NCBI RefSeq assembly: GCF_000022145.1
Contig: NC_011891.1
Location: 2,988,001 to 3,052,000 of the forward strand
Direction: 5' to 3'
DNA length: 64,000 nt
Source: Anaeromyxobacter dehalogenans 2CP-1
GTDB lineage: Bacteria; Myxococcota; Myxococcia; Myxococcales; Anaeromyxobacteraceae
Positions 1-10,623 of this stretch are shown in pieces. How positions within the stretch are numbered: position 1 is the first letter of the stretch; each line of letters begins with the position of its first letter. The notes beneath the pieces were generated by a model. It made no database searches. It was given only the letters and a program-made list of their open reading frames with translations, and was not told the origin of the DNA. Position numbers and translations under genes: made by a program.

Positions 1-738
1 TCCGACCTCCAGGCGGTGCGCGGCGCGTTCGCCGCCGCGCGCGCCATGCTGGAGCTGGGCCTGGCCCGCCTCGCCGGCGCCGATCCCGATCGCGCCGCCC
101 AGGTGCTGGCGGAGACGCCGGTGAAGCGGCTGTTCCAGGAAGGGTTCGGGCGCGTCCTCGAGCTGAAGTGGCGGGCCGAGCGGCTGCTGGCCGGCGGCGG
201 CGCGGGGAGCCGCGCGGCGCCGCTGCTCGACGCGCCGCTGGGCGAGGCGGTGGCGTCGCTCGCCGCGAAGCGCCCGCGCTACTTCCCGGGCCTGGAGGCG
301 CCGCGGGACGAGTGGGGCACGATGTCCGCCGCCGCGCACGAGCCGCGCCGGTTCCTCGCCGCGGCCGAGCTGGACCGGACCGCCGCCGCGCTCGACCTCG
401 CCGAGGGGCTGGCCGGGCTCGCGCAGGCGCTGGGGCTCGCCGGCGGCCGCGCCGAGGGACCGCTCGCGCCGCGCCTCTCGACGCTGTACCTCACCGCGCT
501 CGCCAACGAGCGGCTGGGCCGCGCCTTCCGGCCGGATCCCGTCGCGCGCGCGGAGCTGCCGGGCGCGGCGCGGGCGCTCGCCGCGATCGAGGACCCGCGG
601 CTCGCCTCCGCCGGTCAGGCCGGCGCGCTGCTGCTGGAGCTGGCGCGGGCGCGCGCGGCCGAGCTGGCCCCGATCGCCGAGGGGGGCACCGCACGGCCCG
701 AGCACCTCTCGGCGCTGCTGGTGCTCGACCCGGACTAG
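1..738 (+). CDS. C-terminal part of a large unidentified protein (possibly DUF6178-like)
   Basis: The reading frame is open from the first base, so the true start lies before the window and only the last 245 residues are visible. The segment is Ala/Leu/Arg-rich, soluble and helical, with no signal peptide or membrane segment. The stretch around ETPVKRLFQEGFGRVLELK faintly recalls the DUF6178 family found in delta-proteobacteria, but this is from memory and not secure. No catalytic motif is visible. A REP-like repeat starts 28 bases after the stop. Confidence 0.6.
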   Translation, partial: SDLQAVRGAFAAARAMLELGLARLAGADPDRAAQVLAETPVKRLFQEGFGRVLELKWRAERLLAGGGAGSRAAPLLDAPLGEAVASLAAKRPRYFPGLEAPRDEWGTMSAAAHEPRRFLAAAELDRTAAALDLAEGLAGLAQALGLAGGRAEGPLAPRLSTLYLTALANERLGRAFRPDPVARAELPGAARALAAIEDPRLASAGQAGALLLELARARAAELAPIAEGGTARPEHLSALLVLDPD

Positions 739-766
739 CAGCGCCCGCGAGCGCCGTCCCGCCCCG

Positions 767-812
767 CTCATCCCGAGCCTGGGCCCGCCGCCGGCGGGCG
801 GCGTGAGGGACG
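767..812 (+). repeat. REP-like GC palindromic repeat, copy 1
   Basis: The unit opens with CTCATCCCGAGC, contains a GC-rich inverted repeat (CCGCCGCCGGCGGGCGG core) and closes with GAGGGACG. A second unit with the same borders (CTCGTCCCGAGC ... GAGGGAC) lies in the opposite orientation at 35045-35090. Both sit directly behind a stop codon, as REP elements usually do. Confidence 0.5.
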
Positions 813-869
813 GGCGGAAGGGCACGGCCGGCACCGCCGGCCGCGCCCCTCCGTGGGAATCCGCCTCGG

Positions 870-1118
870 CTACTTCGCGACCGGGGCTGCCTCGGGGGCC
901 GCCTTGTCGGCCGCCGTGTCGGCGGCCTTCGGGGTGGCCTTCTTCGCCGTCGCCTTGTGGTGCTTCTTGTGCGTCGCAGGCTTGGCGGCCGGCTTCGCGG
1001 CCTCCGCGGCGGCCGGCGCGGCCGGGGCCGGCTCCATGGCCTTCGGCTCCTCGGCGAACGCGGGGGAGACGAGGCCGAGCACGGCGAGGGCCGAGACGAT
1101 GCGCAGGATGTTCTTCAT
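870..1118 (-). CDS. Small secreted Ala/Lys/Pro-rich protein
   Basis: This 82-residue protein has a clean Sec signal peptide (MKNILRIVSALAVLGLVSPAFA, cleavage expected after AFA near residue 22). The mature part is a low-complexity Ala-Pro-Lys-rich chain with a His/Lys cluster (THKKHHK) around residue 50. A GGAGG ribosome site lies five bases before the ATG, which supports this short start over longer frames. The function is unknown; the basic, disordered mature chain could bind nucleic acid, peptidoglycan or metal. It is transcribed alone and follows the deaminase gene on the same strand. Confidence 0.7.
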   Translation of the reverse strand: MKNILRIVSALAVLGLVSPAFAEEPKAMEPAPAAPAAAEAAKPAAKPATHKKHHKATAKKATPKAADTAADKAAPEAAPVAK

Positions 1119-1213
1119 TTGGGGTACCTCCGGCGCGGGGCCGCGGTCGATCCGCGCGCACCCGCTGCGAGGACGTACGCGCGCGCTCCCGGCCGTATTC
1201 AACGCGCGCCTCG

Positions 1214-2215
1214 TCAGGGCAGCTCGCCGATGAAGGTGGCCTCCCGGGCCCACCGCAGGGCCTGGTCGATCTGCTCCTCCGCGAGCACGCCGGACTCGCG
1301 CAGCAGGCGCACCTCGGCGCGCATGTTCGTGTCGAGCAGGTACGGGCCGTCGGTGTTGATGGTGAACCGCACGCCGCGATCCCAGAAGCGCGCGAGCACC
1401 TGCCCCAGCTCCTCGATCGACCCCACCGCCCGCGTGGCGAGGTTCGAGCTGGGGCAGATCTCCAGCACCACGCCGCGCTCGCGGAGCAGGTCCATGACCT
1501 TCTCGTCCCGCGCCGCGCAGATGCCATGGCCGATGCGGTGCGGCTCGAGCTGCTCCACCACCGCCCGGACCCCCTCGGCGCCGGTGGTGGCGGTCTCGCC
1601 GGTGTGCACGGTCGTCTTCAGCCCGGCGCGCCGCGCCCGCGCGTACAGCTCGCGGTACCGCCCGACCTCCTCCGGCATCAGCTCGAGCGCGTGGCGCTCG
1701 GTGCCCGCCAGGTCGATGCCGACCACGCCGCGCCGCCGGTACTTGATGGCCTTCTCGACCAGGATCTCGTTCAGGTGCGCGGGGAACTCGCGCGCCAGGC
1801 AGAAGATGAGCCCGGCCTGCACGCCGTACTCGAGGACGGCCCGGTCCATCCCGCGCAGCGCGGCGTGGATGATGTGGTCGAGGTCGCGCTCGCCGCCGAC
1901 GTTGCGCTTCATCGGGTTGAAGCGCAGCTCGATGAGCGAGACCCGCGACGAGCGGTACTCCTTGCCGATGACCTCGTAGACGCTGCGCTCCATCGCCTGC
2001 GGGGACGACTGGATCTTCTCGGTCCACTCGTGCATCACCGCCAGGTACTCGTCCAGCGACCGCACCTTCCCCGGGCGCGCCGAGATCAGCTCCTTGAACT
2101 CCCAGTAGCTCGCGACCGGCAGCTTGAAGCCCTGGTCGTGGGCGATGGACCACAGGATGTGCGGCGCCACCGCGCCGCCGACGTGGATGTGCAGGTCCGA
2201 GAGCTCGCGTGCCAT
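1214..2215 (-). CDS. Adenosine/adenine deaminase family amidohydrolase
   Basis: A 333-residue metal-dependent TIM-barrel deaminase. The zinc HxH motif is at residues 9-11 (DLHIHVGG), followed by VHTGE, RIGHG and CPSSN blocks in the order expected for adenosine deaminases. The usual TDDP motif reads NTDGP, so the zinc-binding Asp is present but the following Asp is Gly, and the first motif has HVGG where adenosine deaminases have HLDG or HLHG. The family hydrolytically deaminates adenosine or related purines; with these changes the substrate may differ (for example aminofutalosine or adenine). The ATG at 2215 was chosen because family homology begins there. The zinc-ribbon gene lies 52 bases upstream on the same strand. 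Confidence 0.8.
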   Translation of the reverse strand: MARELSDLHIHVGGAVAPHILWSIAHDQGFKLPVASYWEFKELISARPGKVRSLDEYLAVMHEWTEKIQSSPQAMERSVYEVIGKEYRSSRVSLIELRFNPMKRNVGGERDLDHIIHAALRGMDRAVLEYGVQAGLIFCLAREFPAHLNEILVEKAIKYRRRGVVGIDLAGTERHALELMPEEVGRYRELYARARRAGLKTTVHTGETATTGAEGVRAVVEQLEPHRIGHGICAARDEKVMDLLRERGVVLEICPSSNLATRAVGSIEELGQVLARFWDRGVRFTINTDGPYLLDTNMRAEVRLLRESGVLAEEQIDQALRWAREATFIGELP

Positions 2216-2267
2216 CGGCCCGAGATACCGCCGCGGCGCGAGGCACGCCAGCGCTTCTCCGACGCGG

Positions 2268-2738
2268 CTACCCGTTCTCGTCCGGCGCCGACTCGCCGGG
2301 CGCGCCGAGCCCGAGGCCGCACTCCGGGCACTCCACCTCCCCCGCCCCCTGCACGGCGAAGCGGTGGCCGCAGGCCGGGCAGGCGATCTCGCCGCCGGCG
2401 TCGAGGTCGATCCCCTCGGCGCCGCGCGCCGCCGCGGCCGCGGCGTCGGGGTCCTCGAGCAGGCCGGCCCAGTCGCGCCGCAGGAACGCCTGGGCGCGCT
2501 CCAGCTCGTCACGCGGGACGTACAGGTTCCACAGCGGGTGGTGCGCCTCCTCCGGTCGGCCCGGCGGGACCTTCTCCATCTCCGGCGCCAGCCCCTCCGT
2601 CTCCAGGAGCGACATGACCTCGCGCACCGACGCGTAGCCGGAGCGGGTGAGCACGGCGAGGCCCTCCGCGGCGGCCTCGCAGGTCACGCAGCGCCCGCCG
2701 TCGGCGAGCGGGGTCGAGCAGGTGGTGCAGCGCTCCAT
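2268..2738 (-). CDS. Double zinc-ribbon protein with DUF2007-like middle
   Basis: This 156-residue cytoplasmic protein carries an N-terminal pair of cysteine knuckles (CTTC at 4-7 and CVTC at 17-20) and a C-terminal pair (CPAC and CPEC), each able to bind one zinc. The central part (residues 30-90, ARS GYASVREVMSLLETEG style) resembles the small signal-transducing DUF2007/PII-like fold, as judged by eye only. No enzyme motif is visible. It shares strand and probably transcript with the deaminase downstream. Confidence 0.65.
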   Translation of the reverse strand: MERCTTCSTPLADGGRCVTCEAAAEGLAVLTRSGYASVREVMSLLETEGLAPEMEKVPPGRPEEAHHPLWNLYVPRDELERAQAFLRRDWAGLLEDPDAAAAAARGAEGIDLDAGGEIACPACGHRFAVQGAGEVECPECGLGLGAPGESAPDENG

Positions 2739-2808
2739 GGACGCCTCCCGCGGCCCGGGCTCCGGGCGCGGCCCGATGATACCCCGGGCGCGGGAGGTGC
2801 GGCGGCCG

Positions 2809-3039
2809 TCAGCGGCGGCCGGTCGCGCGCGCCCGGAGCGCGGCGGTGGATGGACGAGGCGCGGCGGGCGCCGCCGGCGGGACCAGGCTCGGCGGCTCTG
2901 GCACCGCGGCCGGCAACGGCCTCACCTCGGCCGGAGGCGGCAGCGGAGGAGCCGCGGCGGAGCGCCGCTCCGCGCCCGCGCCGAGCGCGGCCGCGACCAG
3001 CAGGAGGGCAGGCGCGAACAGGAAGCGGTAGAGAGCCAT
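2809..3039 (-). CDS. Small secreted Pro/Ala-rich protein
   Basis: A 76-residue protein starting with a hydrophobic signal sequence ([19 protein letters not shown]) and a likely cleavage after GAGA. The mature part is Pro/Ala-rich and ends in a basic tail. A GGAGG ribosome site precedes the ATG by five bases. It is divergently oriented to folD. No family recognised. Confidence 0.55.
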   Translation of the reverse strand: MALYRFLFAPALLLVAAALGAGAERRSAAAPPLPPPAEVRPLPAAVPEPPSLVPPAAPAAPRPSTAALRARATGRR

Positions 3040-3166
3040 GGCGGCCTCCGGGCGTGGTCGGGAGCGAGGGGTGGTCCGCCGAGCACGGTTCGCACGCGCC
3101 GGGCGCGCCACAAGCGTCCAGGATGGGGGACACGGGCGCGCGGCGTGCTCTATACTCGCGCGCCTC

Positions 3167-4015
3167 ATGAACCTCATCGACGGCAAGCAGATCGCGGCGA
3201 AGGTGAAGGGCGAGGTGGCGACCGAGGTCCGCGCGCTGGCCGCCCGCGGCGTGCAGACGGGCCTCACCGTGGTCCGGGTGGGCGACGACCCCGCCTCCGC
3301 GATCTACGTGCGCGGGAAGCGCAAGGACTGCGAGGAGGTTGGCATCACCTCGGTGGAGCACCACCTCCCGGCCACCACCACGCAGGCCGAGCTGCTCGCC
3401 CTCATCGCGCGGCTGAACGCCGACCCGGCGGTGCACGGCATCCTGGTGCAGCTCCCGCTGCCGAAGCACGTGGACGAGCGCGCCGTGCTCGACGCCATCT
3501 CGCCCGCCAAGGACGCGGACGGCTTCCATCCGTTCAACGTGGGCGCGCTCTCGATCGGCATCGCCGGCGTGCCGCGCCCCTGCACGCCCGCCGGCGTGAT
3601 GCGCATGCTCGACGAGGCGAAGGTCGATCCGAAGGGCAAGCGCGCGCTGGTGGTCGGCCGCTCCAACATCGTCGGCAAGCCCATGGCGATGATGCTGCTC
3701 GAGCGGCACGCCACCGTGACCCTCGCCCACTCCCGCACCGCGGATCTCGCCGGGGAGGTCGGCCGCGCCGACATCCTGGTGGCCGCCATCGGCAAGGCCG
3801 AGCTGGTGAAGGGCGCCTGGGTCAAGGAGGGCGCGGTGGTGATCGACGTCGGCATGAACCGCCTCGCCGACGGGAAGCTGGTGGGCGACGTGGAGTTCGC
3901 GGCGGCCGCCGCGCGCGCCTCGGCGATCACGCCGGTGCCGGGCGGCGTCGGCCCGATGACGCGCGCCATGCTGCTCGTCAACACGGTGGAGCTGGCGAAG
4001 CGGACGGTGCGGTGA
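3167..4015 (+). CDS. folD: Bifunctional methylenetetrahydrofolate dehydrogenase/cyclohydrolase
   Basis: The 282-residue product is the normal FolD length. It interconverts 5,10-methylene-, methenyl- and 10-formyl-tetrahydrofolate in the cytoplasm using NADP. The family blocks are visible: [14 protein letters not shown] with the catalytic Lys near residue 53, the substrate segment [11 protein letters not shown], the DGFHPFNVG block, and the Rossmann signature [17 protein letters not shown], ending with [17 protein letters not shown] box lies about 12 bases before the ATG, suggesting a very short leader. Its TGA overlaps the GTG of the following metallophosphatase. It sits close to the glycine cleavage operon, whose product methylene-THF is its substrate. 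Confidence 0.95.
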   Translation: MNLIDGKQIAAKVKGEVATEVRALAARGVQTGLTVVRVGDDPASAIYVRGKRKDCEEVGITSVEHHLPATTTQAELLALIARLNADPAVHGILVQLPLPKHVDERAVLDAISPAKDADGFHPFNVGALSIGIAGVPRPCTPAGVMRMLDEAKVDPKGKRALVVGRSNIVGKPMAMMLLERHATVTLAHSRTADLAGEVGRADILVAAIGKAELVKGAWVKEGAVVIDVGMNRLADGKLVGDVEFAAAAARASAITPVPGGVGPMTRAMLLVNTVELAKRTVR

Positions 4016-5112
4016 GGCGCTGCGCCCGGGCGCTCGCGGCCATGGCCGTGGCGCTCGTGGGCGCCGCCGGCTGCTGCACCTGCGTCGACCTCGACTACAC
4101 CTACCGGAGCGGCGCGGCCCGCGCCCCGGCGGCCGCCCCGCCCCTCTCGCCCCTGCTCCGCGTGCTGCACGTCGCGGACATCGGCGAGCCGAACTGCCAG
4201 CAGCGCGCCATCTCCGACGGCATGGCCGCGGCGCACCGGCGGGCGCCGTTCGACCTCGCGGTCGCCCCCGGCGACAACGTCTACAACTGCGGGCCGGACG
4301 CCACCCTCCCCGGCGCCGCCGAGTGCCGCTTCGCCGACGACGGGAACACGGTCGCCGCCGGGTACGCCGGCCCGGCCGACCCGACCTTCGCGCGCTTCGA
4401 GGACGCGTTCGCGCCGCTCGCGGGCGTGCCCATCCACCTCGCGCTCGGGAACCACGACGTCGCCACCGCCGGGAGCTGCGCGGTGCCGGGCGTGGAGCCG
4501 GCCACCGCGGCGCGGCGCAAGGCCTGCCTGGAGGTGGCGCACGCCTCGCCGCTCTGGGCCATGCCCGGTCGCCACCACCTCGTCGATCGCGGACCGGCCC
4601 GCTTCATCGTGGTGGACACGAACCTCCTGAAGGGCGACTACGGCGGCTTCACCTTCGCCGACGAGGAGGCGTTCGTGGCGGCGGCGGCCGCGGGCTGCGA
4701 CGCGCGCGCCTGCTTCCTGGTCGGCCACCACCCGGCCGTCACCGCCGGCTCGCACCACGACGACGCCACGCCGGAGTACCTCGCGCGCGTCGATCGCCTG
4801 CTCGCGGCCGGCCAGGGCCGGATCCGGGCCTGGCTCGCCGGCCACGATCACGACCTGCAGCACCTGCGGACGCCGGGCGGCGTGGACGTGCTCGTGTCCG
4901 GCAACGGCTCCCGCGCCCGCGGCGCCGAGCGGTTCCGCGAGATCTCCGCGCCGGGCGCCGAACTGCTGTTCGCGTCGGTGCGCTGGGGGTTCGGCGTGCT
5001 CGAGGTGGGGGACGGCGGCTGGCGCTACCGCTTCGAGTCGGACGACGGCGCCGCGCTCTACTGCTGCGCGGCCAGCGGGTCGGGGCGGTGCGAGCCGGTC
5101 GCATGCCGGTGA
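4012..5112 (+). CDS. Lipoprotein metallophosphoesterase
   Basis: A 366-residue calcineurin-type phosphoesterase. Starting at the GTG that overlaps the folD stop (GTGA), the N-terminus is a lipoprotein signal ending in the lipobox AAGC near residue 20, so the enzyme is probably anchored on the outer side of the inner membrane or in the outer membrane. Metal-binding blocks occur in order: VADIGE, PGDNVYN, LGNHD, VGHHPAV and AGHDHDLQH. The protein is rich in cysteines for an exported domain. The family includes acid phosphatases of purple type and alkaline phosphodiesterases; the substrate cannot be read. Coupling to folD looks positional rather than functional. Confidence 0.85.
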   Translation: MRRCARALAAMAVALVGAAGCCTCVDLDYTYRSGAARAPAAAPPLSPLLRVLHVADIGEPNCQQRAISDGMAAAHRRAPFDLAVAPGDNVYNCGPDATLPGAAECRFADDGNTVAAGYAGPADPTFARFEDAFAPLAGVPIHLALGNHDVATAGSCAVPGVEPATAARRKACLEVAHASPLWAMPGRHHLVDRGPARFIVVDTNLLKGDYGGFTFADEEAFVAAAAAGCDARACFLVGHHPAVTAGSHHDDATPEYLARVDRLLAAGQGRIRAWLAGHDHDLQHLRTPGGVDVLVSGNGSRARGAERFREISAPGAELLFASVRWGFGVLEVGDGGWRYRFESDDGAALYCCAASGSGRCEPVACR

Positions 5113-5269
5113 GCGCGCCGCGCCCAGCCACCGCCCGCCCGTGCGGCCGTGCGCCCGCGCCCCAGCCCCTTCCGGTGCTGCCAGGAACGCGCGATGGCAC
5201 CTTGCGGACCCTGGCGCGAGCGGCTACTGCTCGGGCGCGCCGGGCGCGAAATCCCGCGTCCTGGCGCGC

Positions 5270-5297
5270 TTGACCCCCGGGTCAGCCCCGATAGAAT
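5270..5297 (+). promoter_or_regulatory. Sigma70-type promoter of the gcv operon
   Basis: TTGACC and TAGAAT are separated by 16 bases and lie 30 bases before the gcvT ATG. A GAGG ribosome site is at about -7 from the start. I looked for a tandem glycine riboswitch in the 215-base gap and saw none. Confidence 0.6.
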
Positions 5298-5327
5298 CCG
5301 CCCGCCCATCCCCACCCGAGGCGCCCA

Positions 5328-6410
<1,083 letters not shown>

Positions 6411-6421
6411 CGGAGACGACC

Positions 6422-6808
6422 ATGGAAATCCCCGAGGACCTCAGGTACACGCGCGAGCACGAGTGGGCGCGCCGCAAGGGCAGCGCGATCGTGGTCGGCA
6501 TCACCGACTTCGCCCAGCAGCAGCTCGGCGACGTCGTCTACGTCGAGCTCCCGGACGTCGGCGACCCCGTCAAGAAGGGCGAGTCGTTCGGCGTGGTCGA
6601 GTCCACCAAGGCCGTCTCCGAGCTGTTCGCCCCGATCTCCGGCAAGGTGATCGAGGTGAACGACCCGCTCTCCGACGCGCCCGAGACCATCAACGAGGAT
6701 CCGTACGAGGAGGGCTGGATGATCACCATCGAGCCGTCCGATCCGAAGGACCTCGAGGCGCTGATGGACGCCGCCGCCTACAAGGCGTTCGTCGAGGAGC
6801 AGGAGTAG
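6422..6808 (+). CDS. gcvH: Glycine cleavage system H protein
   Basis: This 128-residue lipoyl carrier shuttles the aminomethyl group between GcvP, GcvT and the L protein. The lipoylation site is Lys63 in ESTKAVSEL, followed by the FAPISGKVIEVN hammerhead. The N-terminal YTREHEW block is also typical. It begins 11 bases after gcvT. Confidence 0.97.
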   Translation: MEIPEDLRYTREHEWARRKGSAIVVGITDFAQQQLGDVVYVELPDVGDPVKKGESFGVVESTKAVSELFAPISGKVIEVNDPLSDAPETINEDPYEEGWMITIEPSDPKDLEALMDAAAYKAFVEEQE

Positions 6809-6871
6809 CGCCGAGCGCCGCCCGCCGGGCGGTCCCCCTCCCTCGCGGCGCCGTCGCCGCGGAGCCAAGCC

Positions 6872-8209
6872 TTGCGATACCACCCGCACACCCCGGACGA
6901 CGTCCGCGCCATGCTCGACGTCGTCGGCGCGGAGCGCGTCGACGACCTGTTCCGCTCGATCCCGCAGGCGCTCCGGCTCGACCGCCCGCTCGACCTGCCG
7001 CCCGCGGCGGACGAGATCGCGCTGTTCTCCGAGCTGCGGCGCCTGGCGGCGCGCAACGAGACGGCCCACCCGCCGTTCGTCGGCGCGGGGTGCTACCCGC
7101 ACCACGTGCCACCGGTGGTGGACCAGCTCCTGCTCCGCGGCGAGTTCTTCACCGCGTACACGCCCTACCAGCCGGAGATCTCGCAGGGCACGCTGCAGGC
7201 GCTGTTCGAGTGGCAGACGTTCGTGTGCCTGCTGACCGGCATGGACGTGTCGAACGCGTCCATGTACGACGGCGCGACCGCCACCGCCGAGGCGGCGCTC
7301 ATGGCCGGCCGCATCACCGGGCGCGACAAGGTGGTGGTCTCCGCCGCGCTGCACCCCGAGTACCGCAAGGTGCTCGCCACGTACCTGCGCTCGACCGGCG
7401 ACGAGATCGTCACGGTGCCGTTCGGCGCCGACGGGCGCACCGACCTCGCCGCGCTGGCGCAGGCGGTGGACGGCCGGACCGCCTGCGTCATCCTCGGCTA
7501 CCCGAACTTCCTCGGCGTGGTGGACGCGCTGCCCGAGGCGGCCGCCCTCGCCCGGGCGGCCGGCGCGCTCACCGTCGCGGCCACCGCCGAGGCGGTCTCG
7601 CTCGGCCTCCTCCAGGCGCCGGGCGCGCTCGGCGCGGACGTCGCGGTGGGCACGTTCCAGAGCTTCGGCAACCCCATGTCCTTCGGCGGCCCGGCGCCGG
7701 GGTTCTTCGCCACCCGCGAGAAGAGCCTGCGCCAGATGCCCGGCCGCGTGGCGGGCGCGACGGTGGACAAGCAGGGGCGGCGCGGCTTCGTGCTCACGCT
7801 CTCCACCCGCGAGCAGCACATCCGCCGCGAGAAGGCCACGTCCAACATCTGCACCAACTCCGGCCTGTGCGCGCTGGCCTCCACCATCCACCTGTCGCTC
7901 CTCGGCAAGCGCGGCCTCGCCGAGCTGGCGCGCCTCAACCACGGGCGCGCCCGCATGCTGCGCGACGCGATGGAGCGGGCCGGCTGCCGCCCGGTGTTCT
8001 CCGGGCCGTACTTCAACGAGCAGGTGTTCGACGTGGGCGACGCGGAGGCGGTGGTGGCGAAGCTCGCGAAGCGCGGCATCGTGGCCGGCGCGCCGCTGGC
8101 GCGCTGGTACCCGGACGCGCCGCACGCGAAGGGCGCGCTGCTCTGTGCGGCGACCGAGCTGCACGGCCCCGAGCTCATCCAGCTCTTCGCGAGCACGGTG
8201 AGGAGCTAG
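6872..8209 (+). CDS. gcvPA: Glycine dehydrogenase (decarboxylating) subunit 1
   Basis: A 445-residue N-terminal half of the P protein in the split (two-subunit) form. It forms the glycine decarboxylase heterotetramer with GcvPB. Visible family blocks include [43 protein letters not shown] and [13 protein letters not shown]. No PLP lysine is expected in this half. Family homology starts at a TTG codon (6872) with GGAG about eight bases upstream, so a TTG start is the best choice; no ATG lies nearby in frame. It is separated from gcvPB by two bases. Confidence 0.95.
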   Translation: MRYHPHTPDDVRAMLDVVGAERVDDLFRSIPQALRLDRPLDLPPAADEIALFSELRRLAARNETAHPPFVGAGCYPHHVPPVVDQLLLRGEFFTAYTPYQPEISQGTLQALFEWQTFVCLLTGMDVSNASMYDGATATAEAALMAGRITGRDKVVVSAALHPEYRKVLATYLRSTGDEIVTVPFGADGRTDLAALAQAVDGRTACVILGYPNFLGVVDALPEAAALARAAGALTVAATAEAVSLGLLQAPGALGADVAVGTFQSFGNPMSFGGPAPGFFATREKSLRQMPGRVAGATVDKQGRRGFVLTLSTREQHIRREKATSNICTNSGLCALASTIHLSLLGKRGLAELARLNHGRARMLRDAMERAGCRPVFSGPYFNEQVFDVGDAEAVVAKLAKRGIVAGAPLARWYPDAPHAKGALLCAATELHGPELIQLFASTVRS

Positions 8210-8211
8210 CC

Positions 8212-9780
8212 ATGGCGAACCCGACCGGCTGGAAGCCCAGCATGGAGCAGGACGCGAAGGGCGGCGCCGCCGCGGCCGAGGCGCCCGGCCTGGGCGGCGC
8301 GGTGCGCGGCCTCGCCTACGAGGAGCCGCTCGTGTTCGAGCACGGCTCGCGCGGGCGCTGCGGCGTCTCGTTGCCGCCGCCCCCCGCCGACTTCGACGCG
8401 GGCGACCTCCCCGCCGCGCTGGTGCGCCCGGCGGTGGACGGGCTGCCGGAGCTGTCCGAGCTGGAGGTGGTCCGGCACTTCACCCGGCTCTCCTCCTGGA
8501 ACCACGGCATCGACACCGGGTTCTACCCGCTCGGCTCCTGCACCATGAAGTACAACCCGAAGTCGAGCGAGGCCCTGGCGCGCCTGCCCGGCTTCGCCGA
8601 CCTCCACCCGCTCGCGCCCGCCGAGCTGGCGCAGGGCGCGCTCGAGCTCATGTACCGGCTGGAGCGGGCGCTGTCCGAGATCGCCGGGTTCGACGCCACC
8701 ACGCTCGCGCCCGCCGCGGGCGCGCAGGGCGAGCTGACCGGCCTCATGCTCATCCGCGCCTACCACGAGGCGCGCGGCAACCCGCGCAAGAAGGTGCTCA
8801 TCCCCGACACCGCGCACGGCACCAACCCCGCGTCGTCGGCGCTGAACGGCTACGCGGTGGTGCAGCTCGCCTCCGGCCCCGACGGCCGCCTCCACCCGGA
8901 GACGGTCCGCGCCGCCATGGACGAGGACGTCGCGGCCATCATGATCACGAACCCGAACACGCTGGGCGTGTTCGAGTCGCACATCGCCGAGATCGCCGCG
9001 ATCGTCCACGCGAAGGGCGGGCTGGTGTACGGCGACGGCGCGAACATGAACGCGCTGCTCGGCGTGGCGCGGCCCGGCGACATGGGCTTCGACGTCATGC
9101 AGTACAACCTGCACAAGACGTTCGCGACGCCGCACGGCGGCGGCGGCCCGGGCTCGGGCCCGGTGGCGGTGAAGGCGGCGCTCGCGCCGTACCTGCCGCT
9201 CCCGCTGGTGGTGAAGGAGGGCGAGCGGTTCCGGCTGGTCACCGAGGCGCGCGAGCGGCCCGCCACCGTCGGCAAGCTGCGCGAGTTCTGGGGCAACTTC
9301 GGCATGTTCGTGCGGGCCTGGGCGCTCATCCGCGAGTACGGCCCGGACGGCGTGCGCGCCACCGCCGAGCTGGCGGTGCTGAACGCGAACTACGTGCGCA
9401 AGCAGCTGGAGGGCACCTACCACCTGCCCTACCCCACCGACTCGCTCCACGAGGTGGTGTTCGACGACGCCCAGCAGAAGGACGCCGGCGTCACGACCAT
9501 GGACGTGGCGAAGCGCCTCATCGACCACGGCTTCCACCCGCCCACCATCTACTTCCCGCTGGTGGTGCACGGCGCGCTCATGATCGAGCCGACCGAGACC
9601 GAGTCGCGCGAGACGCTGGACGCGTTCGTCGCGGCGATGAAGGCCATCGCCGAGGAGGCGAAGGCCGATCCGGAGGCGGTGCGTGCCGCGCCCACCCGGC
9701 CCGTCCGCGCGCGCCTCGACGAGACGCGCGCGGCGCGCAAGCCCGTGCTGCGCTGGCAGCCGGGCATGAACGTCGAGTAG
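8212..9780 (+). CDS. gcvPB: Glycine dehydrogenase (decarboxylating) subunit 2
   Basis: The 522-residue catalytic half of the P protein, a PLP enzyme that decarboxylates glycine and loads the aminomethyl group onto GcvH. The PLP lysine is Lys302 in NLHKTFATPHGGGGPG. Also typical are FYPLGSCTMKYNPK near residue 105, DTAHGTNPASS, and the C-terminal EPTETESRETLD. It closes the operon. Confidence 0.96.
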   Translation: MANPTGWKPSMEQDAKGGAAAAEAPGLGGAVRGLAYEEPLVFEHGSRGRCGVSLPPPPADFDAGDLPAALVRPAVDGLPELSELEVVRHFTRLSSWNHGIDTGFYPLGSCTMKYNPKSSEALARLPGFADLHPLAPAELAQGALELMYRLERALSEIAGFDATTLAPAAGAQGELTGLMLIRAYHEARGNPRKKVLIPDTAHGTNPASSALNGYAVVQLASGPDGRLHPETVRAAMDEDVAAIMITNPNTLGVFESHIAEIAAIVHAKGGLVYGDGANMNALLGVARPGDMGFDVMQYNLHKTFATPHGGGGPGSGPVAVKAALAPYLPLPLVVKEGERFRLVTEARERPATVGKLREFWGNFGMFVRAWALIREYGPDGVRATAELAVLNANYVRKQLEGTYHLPYPTDSLHEVVFDDAQQKDAGVTTMDVAKRLIDHGFHPPTIYFPLVVHGALMIEPTETESRETLDAFVAAMKAIAEEAKADPEAVRAAPTRPVRARLDETRAARKPVLRWQPGMNVE

Positions 9781-9839
9781 ACGGGCGGCGGTCGCGCTAT
9801 CATCGCGGCGCGCCCGCCCCACGGCGCCGCGGAGGAACC

Positions 9840-10550
9840 ATGCGCAACCGCCTGCTCGCCCTGTTCGTCGTCGCCGCCCTGCCCGCGCTGGCCGCCGGCC
9901 AGTACGATCCCCGCCGGCCGCCGCCGCGCACGCCCGCCGGGCCGCGCGAGCAGGGGCTCACGCTGTCCGCGCGCCTCGCGTACGGCGCGCCGTCCGGCGA
10001 CATCTCGGACGAGGTGGACGCCACCGGTGCGCCGCTCTACCCGAAGCTCGACGATCTCGTCCGGCACAAGGTGCCGATCTGGCTCGAGCTGGGCTACCGC
10101 TTCAACCCGGCGGTCTGGGGCGGCATCTACCTCGAGCTCGCCCCGGCCTCGATCTCGAAGGACTTCTGCGTCCCGGGCCGCTCCTGCGACGGCTCGGACA
10201 TCCGCTTCGGATTCGACGTGCAGTTCCACCTGCAGCCGTACCAGATCGTGGATCCCTGGGTGGGCTTCGGGATGGGCCTGGAGGTGCTGAACGCGGAGGC
10301 GTACGAGCCGGGCACCGGCACCATCGCCGAGTTCAGCTGGGCCGGCTTCGAGTTCCCGATGCTGGAGGCGGGGCTCGACCTGGCGCTCTCGCCCTACCTG
10401 ACCATGGGCCCGTTCGTCTCGTGGAGCGCCGGGCAGTACACGAGCTACGACGTGTCGGTGCCGGGCTGGGGTGACGAGTCCGGCCGCATCCACGACCGGA
10501 GCTTCCACAGCTGGTTCCAGATCGGCGTGAAGGGGACGCTGAAGCTGTAG
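9840..10550 (+). CDS. Outer-membrane beta-barrel-like protein
   Basis: A 236-residue exported protein with a Sec signal peptide (MRNRLLALFVVAALPALAAG) and GGAGGA just before the ATG. The mature part shows alternating hydrophobic/polar strands rich in Gly, Tyr, Phe and Trp (LTLSARLAYG, IWLELGYRFN, GGIYLELAPA, WFQIGVKGTLKL), ends in a hydrophobic residue pattern typical of barrels, and has two Cys in CVPGRSC. Transport or structural function cannot be read. It is a single gene after gcvPB and convergent to mgsA. Confidence 0.7.
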   Translation: MRNRLLALFVVAALPALAAGQYDPRRPPPRTPAGPREQGLTLSARLAYGAPSGDISDEVDATGAPLYPKLDDLVRHKVPIWLELGYRFNPAVWGGIYLELAPASISKDFCVPGRSCDGSDIRFGFDVQFHLQPYQIVDPWVGFGMGLEVLNAEAYEPGTGTIAEFSWAGFEFPMLEAGLDLALSPYLTMGPFVSWSAGQYTSYDVSVPGWGDESGRIHDRSFHSWFQIGVKGTLKL

Positions 10551-10623
10551 CGCCCCCGCCTCGATCCGCCCCGCCGGCGCGGCGCCGGGGCCGTCCGGCG
10601 ACGCCGGCGAGGGCGGGCCCCGG

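Noticed and set aside
5113-5327. Glycine riboswitch before gcvT
   Set aside because: No glycine-aptamer-type conserved cores or tandem arrangement seen; only a sigma70 promoter and a short leader.
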